From positions 539,421,383 to 539,485,382 of the forward strand of contig NC_064621.1 in assembly GCF_023898315.1 (NCBI RefSeq): a stretch of DNA of 64,000 bases. Reading direction: 5' to 3'. The notes below the pieces were generated by a model. The model saw only the letters and a program-made list of their open reading frames with translations. It was not told the origin of the DNA and made no database searches. This document shows, one piece after another, positions 1 to 12,114 of the stretch (within the stretch, counting starts at the first letter, position 1; the number at the start of each line of letters is the position of its first letter). Source of the DNA: Schistocerca nitens (taxonomy: Eukaryota; Arthropoda; Insecta; Orthoptera; Acrididae). Made by a program: the position numbers and the translations under genes.

Positions 1-352
1 CAATTCAAAAAACGCCAAGAGCAGTGAAAGAAGTTCTACAAGTCTTGAAAGTGCTGCTGGAAAAATGAACTTACAGGTAAATGTACGAAAAACTAAGTAA
101 TGCTTGTAACTAAGAAAGATTATCCTAATGAACCCTCATTGAAGTTTGATATTTTTATTAGTTTCACTTACCTTGGATCAGAAGTAAACTCTGTAAATAG
201 TGTCAGCTCTGAAATCCAAAAATGAATTTTGTATGTCAATAAGAGACATCTTTTAAGCTGCTTTTTAGGAAAACTCAAGTTATGATGATGTACAAAGCAC
301 TAATATAATGTGCGGAAACCCTGTGAAATTTGATGAAAAGCAACTGCACATA

Positions 353-551
353 ACACTGGACTCGCATTCGGGAGGACGACGGTTCAATCCCGCGTCCGGC
401 CATCCTGATTTAGGTTTTCCGTGATTTCCCTAAATCGTAAATCGCTCCAGACAAATGCTGGGATGGTTCCTCTGAGAGGGCACAGCCGACTTCCTTCCCT
501 AATCCGATGAGACCGATGACTTCGCGGTTTGGTCTCTTCCCCCAAACAACC
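353..551 (+). mobile_element. tRNA-derived SINE inserted in a LINE
   Basis: The 5' part carries a tRNA-like T-arm/B-box (GGTTCAATCCC near 381-391) followed by a body with the string GGTTTTCCGTGATTTCC and a 3' end reading CCCCCAAACAACCCAA. The 5' end is truncated inside the tRNA-like head. A 12-base target duplication CAACTGCACATA flanks it at 341-352 and 552-563, so insertion by target-primed reverse transcription is clear. The LINE reading resumes after the second copy of the duplication. I recognise the body as an abundant orthopteran SINE family from general knowledge. Confidence 0.88.
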
Positions 552-913
552 CAACTGCACATATTTGAAAGAAAGATGTTGAGAGAAATTCTTGGCCCAG
601 TGGAATTAAATGGTGCCAGGAGGAGGAACTGCAAATATGAATTATGTAACTAACCAGACATTGTCAGTTGCATTATGATTAAAACACTGGAATGAGCAGG
701 CTGTACCAAGAGCTAGAGACAGAACGATTAAGAAGATATTCAACAATGCCTGAAGGAGCTAGGAGGGTTGAAAGACAACTGCTAAGGGGGGAGAAAGGTG
801 TTAGAAAGGACACGAGGAGAAATGGAATTCAAAATTGAAGGAGTTTGCCACTAAACAGGAAAGAGTTGAATGATGTTCTACAGAAGGCCAAGGCTCACAG
901 GGGGTGGTCATTC

Positions 914-962
914 GATGGATGGATGGATGGATGAATGAATGAATGAATGAATGAATGAATAA
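914..962 (+). repeat. (GATG)n/(AATG)n tetranucleotide tail
   Basis: About four GATG units followed by about seven AATG units. It sits at the 3' end of the LINE relic and is most simply its replicated tail. Confidence 0.85.
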
Positions 963-2375
963 CAGCCATGCCTTATAATTCATAAATGAATATATAAAAT
1001 TGAAAGGCTCATGAATGAAAGGAATTGCTATTTCACGATAATATTTTCTTGACCTGTGGTTTTCAGCCAAAATAAAGTATTTAAAATAGTCATTGTCTGT
1101 TTATGTTAAGGAAATATTTATTTCAAAGTGCTGACTTCCAAGTTCAATAAACTTATCATTTTCCAGTGAGTACCTTGTAATGTATTATGCTTACATGTAT
1201 CAGACAGCATTGTCTGACAGCATAATTTGCGTGGGTATGACTCTACAACTGCATACCTTTGATCCAAAGGCTTTGTTGAGGTGTCGGGTGAGAACACAAG
1301 TGGAGGGAAATATGCAGAAAAGGTGAGAAAGGTACCTTCTGTACTTGCCCTTCCAGCTGCCAGTTTTACTACTCCATAGCATTATTACATTGATCTTTAC
1401 AACAGATATTTCTGTTTCTCTTGAACACTTCAGTTATTAAAACTTCCAAAATGGAGCACTGCTGTGACTAGGTGAACATTTTTCATGTCTACCTAAATTA
1501 CCACATCACCAGTAACTTCATTAATTTTATCATTTTGCACCTCATACTTTTTATGATAAATGCATACAAGGAACACTTGCACTTATTGTTAGAAAAAAAC
1601 AGCATGCTGCTATGTTATGCAAGATGGGCTATTACGTGTATGAGGTAGTGCAGCTACTACAACATGTGATGGTTCTGCTATGTAAACAATGATTACCATG
1701 GGCAGAAGGTAAAAACTGAGTTAAAATGATGTGTGAAGGTCATAAGTAATGCCATTCGGATATTTTCCAACATTTATTTGTTAGAGGTTAATCTGAAAAC
1801 TTACCTGATGTGCCTGTGAAAGGCTGTTCTCTCTCTCTCTTCCAGCCAGTTGGATCAGAAGACTTTACAGTACTTGCCAATTCATATTTTACCATTTCTA
1901 AGTCAATCAGTAAGAAATATCCTGTTTGCAGCTAAAAAATGCCGGTCATCAGTCTTAGTTGTCTTCTTTGTTTTAGTGTGGAATTGTCAGATTTTAACCA
2001 CAAGTGTGATTATTGATTTGTTCTATAATTAAGTGGGAGAGATCCATCTCACTTACAGTAACAAATTTACACGCAAAAATCAGTTGTATTCATTTTTAAA
2101 TGCCCCAAACATTAATAAACTAGTCTTTTTCATTAAGAGAATACAGCCACGCTGAGGTAAACTTGACAACAAAAGTGCATACCCCTTTTAAATAATCACC
2201 AACTTTGTATTTCATTGGTAATAATCTCTACTTAACAAAGAATTTTATGGCAGCATAACATTCCAGTTTGTTAGTGTGAACTATCTACATCCAACACAAC
2301 TAGTTTTGAAGCTGTATATGAGATTGAATCAAATGAAAACCTTAACATTTATTATTATGCAAATGAGGTAATACA
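963..2375. other. Unassigned AT-rich DNA
   Basis: No convincing coding exon, RNA gene or complete mobile element seen. A pyrimidine tract and AG at 1831-1847 precedes a 60-codon open frame, but the translation matches nothing I recognise and has no HELQ character. Confidence 0.5.
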
Positions 2376-3450
2376 GAGAAATTACAGAATGCTTGCCCCC
2401 CCCCCCCCCCTCCTCCCCAGCACGTCTTTGAGCTGTCCGAACATGTGAAAGTCACTTGAGGCGAGGTCTGAGAAGTAAAGTGAACATGTAAGACATTCAG
2501 ATTTCTGTATTGTTGCTATGCTCAGGAGGTCAGTAGGGGGATACATTGTCGTGTTGCAACAAAACACCTGCTGTTGGAGGTTCTCATTGTTTACTCATGA
2601 TTGCCAGATGAAGGTGATTTTGTAGCAGATTTGAGCAAGAATTATCGGTCGTTGTTGGTGTCATTTTCATGTAAAGTTCAAAAACAACCCCTTTAGCAGC
2701 ACAAAAGAGAGTGAGCATGACTTTTCTTACTGACAGTTTGCTTTAATTTTTTTTATTATTTTGGTGAAGAGCTACAGTGCCATTCCTTGCTTGATCCTTT
2801 AATTTCAGTTGGTGATAGTGCACAAATGTGTGATCTGTAAAAATTCTATCAAGAAATCCATTATCTTTGACTTGTAAACTACACCGAAGTTCCTCGCAGA
2901 CAATGATGTGACAGTCTTTCAATTCAAACAATGGAAAATCCAGGATGAAATGTAACAATATTATGAGAAGGAAAGTTGCTACTTACCATATAGTGGAGAT
3001 GCTGAGTCACAGATAGGCACAACAAAAAGACTTTCACAATTAAAACTTTTGGCCATTGGCCTTCGTCAACAATAGACACACATTCAACAATAGACACACA
3101 TACAAGCGCGTGTGCGCACACGCACAACTCATACACATGACTAGAGTCTCAGGCAACTGAAACCACAGTGCAAACAGCGACACCAGGGCGTGATGGGAAT
3201 GGCGAATGGGTGGGGGTAAGACGGAGACTGGGGCAGGGAGGGGGAGGGGTAGTATGGTGGGGGTGGCAGACAGTGAAGTATCTTTCAATTCACTTGTCAA
3301 CTGACATGACACACACCTTGTAGACTCGATTGAATTGCAAAACATCAAGCGCAGTATTGCCTGCTGAGCCAAAACTAGTATCCAGAATAGTGGTTATTTT
3401 TTACAGTAATACACCTGTTTTTCTTCAAAAGCTGTTTAACGTTTGTTCCT
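2376..3450 (-). pseudogene. Mariner-like (DD34D) transposase relic, split by a Penelope-like fragment
   Basis: Minus-strand translation in several frames gives the order expected for a mariner transposase: GFLDRIFTDHTFVHYHQ near 2860-2810 (first catalytic block, normally TGDExWVHH), KVMLTLFCAAKGVVFE near 2715-2665, LLQHDNVSPY near 2560-2530 (second catalytic Asp block, normally HDNARPH) and YFSDLASSDFHMFGQL near 2490-2440 (third block, normally YSPDLAPSDFHLF). Frames shift repeatedly and the first catalytic Asp block is degraded, so it is dead. The N-terminal half appears after the inserted fragment (beyond 3281). I did not locate terminal inverted repeats. Confidence 0.75.
2927..3280 (-). 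mobile_element. Truncated Penelope-like 3' region inserted in the mariner relic
   Basis: Begins AACAATGGAAAATCCAGGATG, the reverse complement of a conserved end that recurs at about 7730, 38280 and 62830 in this window. It runs through a CA-rich tract into the G-rich complement of a C-rich region. A 12-base duplication TCTTTCAATTCA lies at 2915-2926 and 3281-3292. The constant end plus variable truncated end and the long duplication point to retrotransposition. Assignment to a Penelope-like element rests on related copies that join a GIY-YIG coding remnant (see 62834-63640). Confidence 0.75.
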
Positions 3451-5662
3451 CACTACATGGTGTATGTGGACCAGGAGTGGGGTTTATTCGGTGGAACTAA
3501 CACCTCTTTTAAACATTTTGTACCACTTGTACTCCCCTGCCCATGAACCATGGACCTTGCTGTCAGTGGGGTGACTCGCGTGCCTCTGTGATACAGATAG
3601 CCATACCCCAGGAGCAACCACAATGGAGGCGTATTTGTTGAGTGGCCAGATAAATGTGTGGTTCCTGAAGAGGGACAACAACATCCTTTTCAGTAGTTGT
3701 ATGGGCAACAGTCTGGACAGTTGACTGATAAAGTCTTGTAACCTCAGTCAAAACGGCCTTCCAGTGCTGATACTCTGAATGGCTGAAAGCAAGGGAAACT
3801 ACAGCTGAAATTTTTCTCAACAACATGCAGCTCTACTGTATGGTTAAATAATGATGATCATGATGTCGTCTTCAGTAAAATAGTCCCCCATTTGGATATC
3901 CAGGCAGGGACTACTCAGGACATTGTTGTCATAAGGAGAAACAAAACAGGCATTCTAAAGATCAGAACGTGAAATATTAGATCCCTTAATCAGGCAGGTA
4001 GGTTAGAAAATTTAAAAAGGGAAATGGATAGGTTGAAATTACATATAGCAGGAGTTAGTGAAGGGTGGTGGCAGGAGAAACAAGCCTTCTCATCAGGTGA
4101 ATACAGGGTTATAAGTACAAAGTTAAATGAGGGTAATGCAGGAGTGAATTTAATAATGGATAAGAAAATATGAACGCAGGTAAGCTACTAGGAACAGCAT
4201 AGTGAATGCATTATCGTAGCCAAGATAGACATGAATCCCACGCCTACCACAGTAGTACAAGTTTATATGACAACTAGCTCCACAGATGATGAAGAAAATG
4301 AGGAAATGTACAATGAGATTTATTCAGATACTTAAAGAAAATGAAAATTTAATTGTGATGGGGGACTGAAATTCAGTAGCAGCAAAAGGAAGAGAAGGAA
4401 AAATAGTAGGTGAATATGGACTGTGGGAAAGGAAAGAAAGAGGAACCCACCTGATAGAATTTAGCCCAGTCGTTAACACTTGGTTTAAGAATCATGAAAG
4501 AAGATTGTTTACATGAAAAAGACCTAGAGACATGGGAAGGTTTCAGATTGATTATATAGTTGTTAGACAGAGATTTAAGAACAAGATTTTAAATTGTAAG
4601 ACATTTCCAGAGGCAGATGTGGACTATGACCACAACTTGTTGGTTATGAACTGTAGATTAAAACTGAAGAAATTGGAAAAAAGTAGGAAAATAAGAAGAT
4701 GGGACCTAGATAAGTTGAAAGAACCAGAGATTGTTTAAAGTTTCAGAGGGTGCATTAGGCAACAGTTGACAGGGGAAAGGAATACAGTACAAGATGAAGA
4801 GGTAGCTTGAAGACATTAAATAGTGAAGGCAGCAGAGGATAAAATAGGTGAAAAGACAAGGCCTAGTAGAAGTCCTTGGATAACACAAGAGATATTGAAT
4901 TTTAAGATGCAGCAAATGAAGCAGGCAAAAGGAAATACAAACATTTAAAAAAATGAGACTGACAGGAAGTGCAAAATGGCTAAGCAGGAACGGCTAGAGG
5001 ACAAATGTAAGGATTTAGAGTCATATTTCATTAGGGGAAAATTAGATACCACCTACAGGTCTTTGGGGAAAAGAGAAGCAGCTGTATGAATGTCAAGAGC
5101 TCAGATAGAAAACCAGTCCTAAGGAAATAAGGGAAAACTGAAGGGAGACAAACTTGAAGACAATATTACAGAAAGGGAAGATGACGTAGATGATGAATTT
5201 GAAAGGGCCCTAAAAGATCTGAGTCAAAACAAGGTCCCAGGTGTAGACGGTATTCCATCACAACCTTGGGAGAACCAACCATGACAAAACTCTTCCATCT
5301 GGCGTGCATGATGTATGAGAAAGGCGAAATACCCTCAAACCGTAAGAAAACTGTAGTAATTCCATTTCCAAAGAAAGCAGTTGCCTACAGGTGTGAAAAT
5401 TATCTAACTATCAGTTTAATAAGCCATGGTTGCAAAAATACTAACACGAATTGTGTACAGAATAATTGGAAAAACTGGTGGAAGCTGACCTCGGAGAAGA
5501 TCAGTTTGGATTCCAGAGAAATATAGTAACACACAAGGCAATACTGACCTTACAACTTAGAAGATAGGTTAAGAAAAGACAAACATAAGTTTATAGCATT
5601 TGTAGAACTAGAGAAAGCTTTTGACATTGTTGGGTAGAATACTCTCTTTGAAATTCTGGAGG

Positions 5663-6283
5663 TTGTTGTTGTTGTGGTCTTCAGTCCTGAGACTGGTTTG
5701 ATGCAGCTCTCCATGCTACTCTATCCTGTGTAAGCTTCTTCATCTCCCAGTACCTACTGCAACCTACATCCTTCTGAATCTGCTTAGAGTATTCATCTCT
5801 TGGTCTCCCCCTACGACTTTTACCCTCCACGCTGCCCTCCAATACTAAATTGGTGATCCCTTGATGCCTCAGAACATGTCCTACCAACCGATCCCTCCTT
5901 CTGGTCAAGTTGTGCCACAAACTCCTCTTCTCCCCAATTCTATTCAGTACCTCCTCATTAGTTATGTGATCTACCCATCTAATCTTCAGCATTCTTCTGT
6001 AGCACCACATTTCGAAAGCTTCTATTCTCTTCTTGTCCAAACTATTTATCGTCCATGTTTCACTTCCATACATGGCTACACTCCATACAAATACTTTCAG
6101 AAATGACTTCCTGATACTTAAATCTATACTCGATGTTAACAAATTTCTCTTCTTCAGAAACACTTTCCTTGCCATTGCCAGTCTACATTTTATATCCTCT
6201 CTACTTCGACCATCATCAGTTATTTTGCTCCCCAAATAGCAAAACTCCTTTACTACTTTAAGTGTCTCATTTCCTAATCTAAT
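5663..6283 (-). mobile_element. 5'-truncated RTE-like LINE 3' end nested in copy A
   Basis: A 184-codon open frame on the minus strand (6235-5681) encodes the reverse-transcriptase C-terminal tail, including MYGSETWTINSLDKKRIEAF and EMWCYRRMLKIRW. Its 3' end is an (AAC)n-type tail, seen on the + strand as TTGTTGTTGTTG at 5663. A duplication TTCTGGAGG flanks it at 5654-5662 and 6284-6292. The frame is uninterrupted, so this insertion is much younger than its host copy A. Being only a 3' piece it is dead on arrival, as usual for LINE insertions. Confidence 0.9.
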
Positions 6284-6688
6284 TTCTGGAGGTAACAGGG
6301 GTAAATTACAGGGAGTGAAAGGCTATTTACAACTTGTACAAAAACCAGACAACAGTTAAAAGAGTCAAGGGGCATGAAAGGGGAGCAGTGGTTGAGAATG
6401 GAGTGAGACAGGGTTGTAGTCTGTCTCCGATGCTGTTCCATTTGTACAATGAACAGGCAGTAAAAGAAACCGAAGAAAAATTTGGAGTAGGAATTAAAGT
6501 TCTGGGAGAAGAAATAAAAACTTTTGTTTGCTGATGACATTGTAATTCTGTTGGAGACAGCAAAGAACTTGGAAGAGCAGTTGAACAGAATGGACAGCAT
6601 CTTGAAAGGAAGACAAAAGGTCAATATCAACAAAAGCAAAACAAGGATAATGGAATGTAGTCGAATTAAATCAGTTAATGCTAAGGGA

Positions 6689-7730
6689 GATGCTGAGTCG
6701 TGATAGTCACAGCAAAAAGGTTCACACAATTATAGCTTTCGGCCATTAAGGCCTTTGTCTGCAGTAGACACACATACACACACGCACACACACACTCACG
6801 TAAATGCAACTTGCACACACGTCTGCAGTCTCAGAGAGCTGAAACCACACTGCGAGCAGCAGCACCAATGCATGATGGCAGTGGCGACTGGATGGGGGTA
6901 AGGAGGAGGCTGGGGCAAGGAGGGGGAGGGATAGTGTGGTGGGAGTGGCGGATAGTGAAGTGCTGAAGTTTAGACGGATGGCAGGAGGGAAGGTGTGGAG
7001 GGGGCAGGGGGTAAGAATCGGAAAGGAGAGAAATTAAAAGACTGGATGTGGCGGTGGAATGGGAACAGGGAGGGGGCTGGATGGGTGAGTACAGTGACTA
7101 ACAAAGGTTGAGGCCAGGAGGGTTCCCACCAACACCAGCTTTTCTGAATTGCGCAGGTGGAAACTTTCCCTTCAATACATCCTACGTTCCCATAACCCTC
7201 CTAGCATCAACCTTCGTTAGTCACTGTCCTCGCCCATCCAGCCCCCTCCCTGTTCCTTTTCCAGCCCTAACACAGCCGTCATTTCACCGCCACACCCAAT
7301 TTTTTAATTTCTTTTTATTTCTCTCCTTTCCAATATTTACCCCCTCCGCACCTTCTCTCCTGCCCTACGTCTAAACTGCAGCACTTCACTGTCCGCCCCT
7401 GCCACCATACTATCCCTCCCCCTCCCCACCCCGGCCTCCTGCTTACCCCCACCCAGTCGCCACTGCCATCATGCACTGGTGCTGCTGCTCGCAGCGTGGT
7501 TTCAGCTCTCTGAGACTGCAGACGTGTGTGCAAGTTGTGTTTGCATGAGTGTGTGTGTGCGCAAGTGTGTATGTGTGTCTACTGCTGACAAAGGTCTTTA
7601 TGGCTGAAAGCTATAATTGTGTGAATCTTTTTGTTGTGCCTATCGCGACTCGGCATCTCTGCTATATGGTGAGTAGCAACTTTACTTCTCTGGTATTGTT
7701 ACATTCCACCCTGGATTTTCCATTGTTTGA
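6689..7730. mobile_element. Palindromic Penelope-like insertion (two inverted 3' segments)
   Basis: The left arm (6689 to about 7125) is the approximate reverse complement of the right arm (about 7127-7730): for example the left arm carries the complement of the text TTAGTCACTGT..CGCCCATCCAGC that appears in the right arm near 7215-7240, and both arms carry the CA/TG tract and the block around GCAGACGTGTGTGCAAGTT. The right arm ends in the conserved GGATTTTCCATTGTTTGA; the left arm is truncated before that end. A 14-base duplication TTAATGCTAAGGGA at 6675-6688 and 7731-7744 shows both arms arrived in one event. It disrupts copy A. No intact frame. Confidence 0.85.
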
Positions 7731-8189
7731 TTAATGCTAAGGGAATTAGATTGGGAAACGAGACATTTAAAGTAGCATTTGAGTTTTGCTATGTGGACAG
7801 CAAAATAACATGATGGTAGAAGCAGAGAGGACATGAAATGTTAACTGGCAGTGGGAAGAAAAACATTTCCGAAGAAGAGAAGTTTGTTAATGTTGAGTAT
7901 AGGTGTAAGTGTTGGGAAGTATTTTCTGAAGGTAGCGAGACAAGAAATTTGTAGCACAACTTGCCAAAAGAAGGGATCAGTTGATAGGATATGTTCTGAG
8001 ACATCAAGGGATACCAAATTAGTCTTAGAGGGGTTTGTTGGAGGTAAACATGATAGAGGGAGACCAAGAGACGAATACAGTAAGCAGATTGAAGGATCTT
8101 GGTTGCAGTAGTTATTCAGAGATGAAGAGGCTTGCACAGGATAGAGTAGCATGGAGAGCTGCGTCCAACCAGTCTTCGGATTGAAGAGC

Positions 8190-8223
<34 letters not shown>

Positions 8224-8498
8224 CCACTTGTATACTTGCTGCAGGACACTCATGGATCACCAGACTGTGCCTTCCATCTTGTGATACATTTCCACTGGTT
8301 TAACAGTATCTCTCTGCCTTAACTTCACACATGATGAAACATATATAGATTTGTTTTCTTGTCAAATTCTATTTTCCCTTGTAAGATTCTGCTACAACAA
8401 TATTTCAAAATATTGATGGAAAAAGGCTGATTAGTAAATAATGTATACAGATCCTCTTCCATTCTCACTGTATATTATAAATTCTCATAAAATACTTG
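8224..8498. other. Short unassigned spacer
   Basis: No coding or repeat signature recognised between the (CAA)n tail of the LINE and the LTR that follows. Confidence 0.5.
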
Positions 8499-8788
8499 TG
8501 TAACGTTGTACAGACACAGTATCAGAAGTGACACCAACCAAGTTTTATTCTGCTTCCATGCGAAGAGATCCACAATACACTGAATGAAGTACAGTATAAT
8601 TCAAAGTCTCATAACTATACAACACATCAGTATACAGTCTCAAAGGTGAGCATACTATAAGCAAGTAAACATCAGTGTGGCTGACGGCCCAGCATGCTAG
8701 TCTTACATTGGGCTGTTGTGCACATGGCTGGAGGCACTTTTACCCTGGCGTGTTCAATTACGCATGCTCACACTGTAGGGTGACAACA
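8499..8788 (-). repeat. 3' LTR of decayed gypsy element
   Basis: Matches 12815-13134 with many substitutions and indels; both start TGTAAC and end GT(C/G)ACAACA on the + strand. It shares ACCAACCAAxTTTTATTCTG near the left end. A pyrimidine run CTCCTTCCCT at 8789-8798 is the complement of a polypurine tract immediately internal to the LTR, which fixes the minus orientation. Confidence 0.75.
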
Positions 8789-11700
8789 CTCCTTCCCTGT
8801 TGGGGAAAAGTGTTTACTGCGGAGATGTCCATGTCTTTATCAGTAGGTGATGACTGGTGGAACAGGTGTGGTGTCTCACGAGAATATGGTCTGAAATGGT
8901 GCAGGCACGGACAGATGTGGGGAGATGCCAGGAGGGAGCACTGGTGATGATGGTGCTGTATCCATGTTCACATCCAGGCAGGCACATGGCGATGGAGGCA
9001 CTAGAGAAGATGGCGGAAACAGGTACTGTGAAAAGTGATGTAGCCCCACACTGACTACTCCGCTTGGTGACGGTGGCACGCAGAATGAAAACAGAGATAT
9101 AGGAGGCATGGATTGCACTGTAGGTGCCAGCACAATTGGTGGAGGCAGCCGCGGGAGCGGAGAGCTCTCCGGTGCACAATCAGTCATGCTTGGACTGAGC
9201 TGGTCATATTGTCATGGCACCAAGCTATCGGAGATGTGCACCACAATGCAGAAGCGGCGGCCCCAGCAGCATTGGGTGACTACTGGTATGCACTTAGGCC
9301 ACTGGCCAAACCTCCAGGCCCAGATGGCGGAGCCTGGATGGAATTGCTGTGAGGTGGGCACCAGTGTGTGACTGAGTGTCAGGCAGAGCAGATGAAGCAG
9401 CATAAGGGTCTGGTGGCCATGAAGCAGTTCCGCCAGGCTACAGTAGCCAACTGGAGTGAACCTATATGAACTCAAGAACCTGTTGAGGGCTCCCTCAGGA
9501 GAAGACTGAGTGATATATTTTTTCATCTGAGTTTTAAATGAATAGTCCAGCTACTCCGCCTCTCGGTCAAACTGGGGATGAAAGGGAGGGGCTGTAATAT
9601 GCTGGGTGGCACTTTTTGTAAAAAAAAATCCTCAGTCTTGAGACACAAACTGTAAGTTGTTGTCCATTACAAGCGTATATGGCAATCCCTCTAACGAAAA
9701 AATCTTTGAGAGGGTTGTAACAGTAGTCAACATGGGTGGGCAGTGGAACACATAAGGAGATTTTGAGAAAGCATCAAATACTAAAAGCCAAAAGGAGTTT
9801 AATAATGGACCCACAAAATCAGCATGAATATGCTTTGGAGGGGGAAGGCATAGTGAAAGAGTGTGTCATGGCACCGCTTGACAAGCGGCGTACTGCAGGC
9901 AGGCTGTCACAATGAATCCGCTCTCATTGTCAATACCCAGCAAAAACGTGTGATGGTAATGGTCCAGGTGGAGAAGGTGCATACTAGCCCAGAGCGATGC
10001 AGACAGGATCACAATCCTGGGCACCAATCCTTCAGTAGACAACAGTAACATACCATCAAGAACTGAGAGGTGTTGGCAGAGAGCATAATAATTATGCAAG
10101 GGATACAACACTCGGCCTGGTGGTTTATCCTCCCAGCCATGGTGGGCAAATTGAACAACCTGACATAAGACAGGATTGGACCAGACAGCTGCCAAAATCC
10201 AAGAACTGGAAATAGGAAAACCATCCACAGTGTTTTGGGCTCCAACATCTAAATGGAAACACATGGTTTCATCCTGATGAAATGCTTGATCAGAGGCAGT
10301 TGGTAATTGAGAAAGAGCATCTACTTCAGCATGTTGTGTTGTGGGTCAGAAATGAACTTCATAGTTATAGTATGGCAAGAACAGAGCCCAGTGTTTTAGG
10401 TGAGGGGCTGCTTTGTCTGGTGAAGATGCCGAAGGACTGATGAGAAACTGAAAGTTTATGATCAGTAACCAAATGAAACTTAAAGCCGTATAGGAAAACA
10501 TGACTTTTCTTGAGTGCATGCAAAATAGTAAGGGCTTCTTTTTCTACCTGTGATTAGTGTTATTCCACCTGGTTCAAAGTTTTGGAAGCATATGCAGTAG
10601 AGTGTACAGAACCGTCTGCATATTTGCCGTGAGAACAGCCCCAAGACCATACTGACAGGCATCTGTGGCCGAAACAAGATGATGTCCTGGTTGGTAGGTA
10701 ACCAAGCCCAGTTTCAAGTGTAATTTTGGTGACCAAGGAAAAGGAACACCTTTACATAAGAGAGCATGCAGTAGCTGGGCCAATGTGGCTGCACAACAAA
10801 GAAATTTATGGTATTAGTAAATCTTTCGTAGACATTGGTAGGACATGGCAAAGCTTTAGTGGAATCGGCATGCTGGCGTAAAGCCTCAGTGCCAGCATGT
10901 GAGATTCAGACTTGAGATAGACAATATACAGCTGAAAAAATTTTGATTTGTCCAGTTTACATTTCAGACTGGCAGCCTGTAACATTGTAAGCAAGGCACG
11001 GAGATTCTGCAAATGTTTATCTGTTGAGGAACCTGACACCACTGTATCATCCAGCTAATTAAAGTACCCTGTATTGAAGGCCATGAGTTGCTCCAAAAAT
11101 TGTTGGAAAATGACAGCCACACCAAATGGCAGGTGCTGGTATTCATATAACCTCAGTACACTGAGAGGACGTGTTTGGAGTCATGGTTGTTGTAAGTAGA
11201 CTTCTGACAAGTAAATTTTAGAAAAATATTGACCCCCAGAAAGCTGTGCTGAGAGTTCATAGGGATAGATATTAATAATAAATGGTGATTTTACAGACAC
11301 TTTAAAATCACCACAGACCAAAGGTTGCCATTGGGTTTTTTGACAATTACCAGTCGAGTAGACCATCCGCTAGAGGAGACAGGTGTAATAACATGCAAAG
11401 GTGTAAGTCGATCTCGTTCCAACTTGACTAGCACTGGTAAAGCTACTGGGACTGCGCAAACACAAAAATGGGCGTCCACTGTTGGTTTCACTGTGATGTG
11501 AGGCTTGAAGTTGACAGCAAATCCTAAACCTTCCAAAAACGGAGATAAATTCTGAGCAGAGCGTGCCCAGTTGTTGGTATGGAACTTGATCTGATATCAG
11601 ATGCTCTTTGTCAGAAATGGAGACCCCAAAAATTTTGAAGTCTTTTAACCCAAATAAATTTTCAGTGTTGTCATTATCTACTACTAGAAATGTTAAAAGC

Positions 11701-12096
11701 CGAACAACTGTTTCGTGCACTATGGAATTAGAAAACTGTCCCAGTATGGGTAGTTGTTGTAACTCACCAACCAACCAACCAACAAGAGAAAGGGGACAAC
11801 ACTGGTGATCCAAGATCCATGTAGGTTTGAAAATTTAACGAAGTCACTGCTGCACCCGTGTCTAGTTGTGTTTTTAACATCTTGTCCATTACACAGATGC
11901 AATTTGTCCCCTCTGTTTTGGGTTGCCATCACCCAACACTTTGGGCATGTGACCCACCCATGTTGAACAAAACAATAAAGGCACAATGGAAGAGGAGGAC
12001 TTGGCCACTGTTATGATGCTGGATGCTGCTGCTGCTGAGCCTGGAACTGCCCATGCAGAATGGAGAAGAGCACAGCTGTGATCTGTGATGTCGTCT

Positions 12097-12114
12097 CCCC
12101 CCCCCCCCCCCCCC
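12097..12114. repeat. C homopolymer run
   Basis: About 18 consecutive C residues inside the gag remnant of the old gypsy element; length is likely polymorphic and prone to sequencing error. Confidence 0.9.

Larger units (their letters stand above)
1..962 (+). mobile_element. 3' end of a decayed non-LTR retrotransposon (LINE), split by a SINE
   Basis: Reading the + strand across frames gives the distal part of a reverse transcriptase and its C-terminal tail: a stretch near 60-110 reads AAGKMNLQVNVRKTK, then FTYLGSEVNSVNSVSSEI near 160-220, and after the SINE the tail KEMLREILGPVELNGARRR near 575-635. This order (primer-grip/thumb block, F-x-YLGS block, R-M-L-R-x-I-x-G block) is known from RTE/BovB-like endonuclease-reverse transcriptases. 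The copy is 5'-truncated by the window edge or by itself, has many stops and frameshifts, and ends in a (GATG)/(AATG) tail at 914-962. The family call is inference; that it is a LINE 3' end is well supported. Confidence 0.7.
3530..8223 (+). mobile_element. RTE-like LINE (copy A), near full length but decayed and twice interrupted
   Basis: The 5' region (about 3530-3880) matches, in the same orientation relative to the coding part, the 5' region of the minus copy at 48295-47727. Endonuclease-type reading follows from about 3960 (WNIRSLNQAGRLENLKRE with one stop), the catalytic-type block VDYDHNLLVMNCRLK at 4618-4664, and reverse transcriptase around 5160-6650. The 3' end reads into (CAA)n at 8188-8223. 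Two later insertions break it: a LINE 3' fragment at 5663-6283 and a Penelope-like palindrome at 6689-7730. Removing these and one copy of each duplication leaves about 3.06 kb. Many in-frame stops mean it cannot be active. Confidence 0.85.

Noticed and set aside
381..391. tRNA gene
   Set aside because: Only the T-arm/B-box part is present and it is followed by a SINE body with flanking duplications; no acceptor stem forms.
1831..2032. Possible HELQ upstream exon after a CT-rich tract and AG
   Set aside because: The translation in all three frames lacks any helicase motif and the phase needed by the exon at 13900 cannot be matched.
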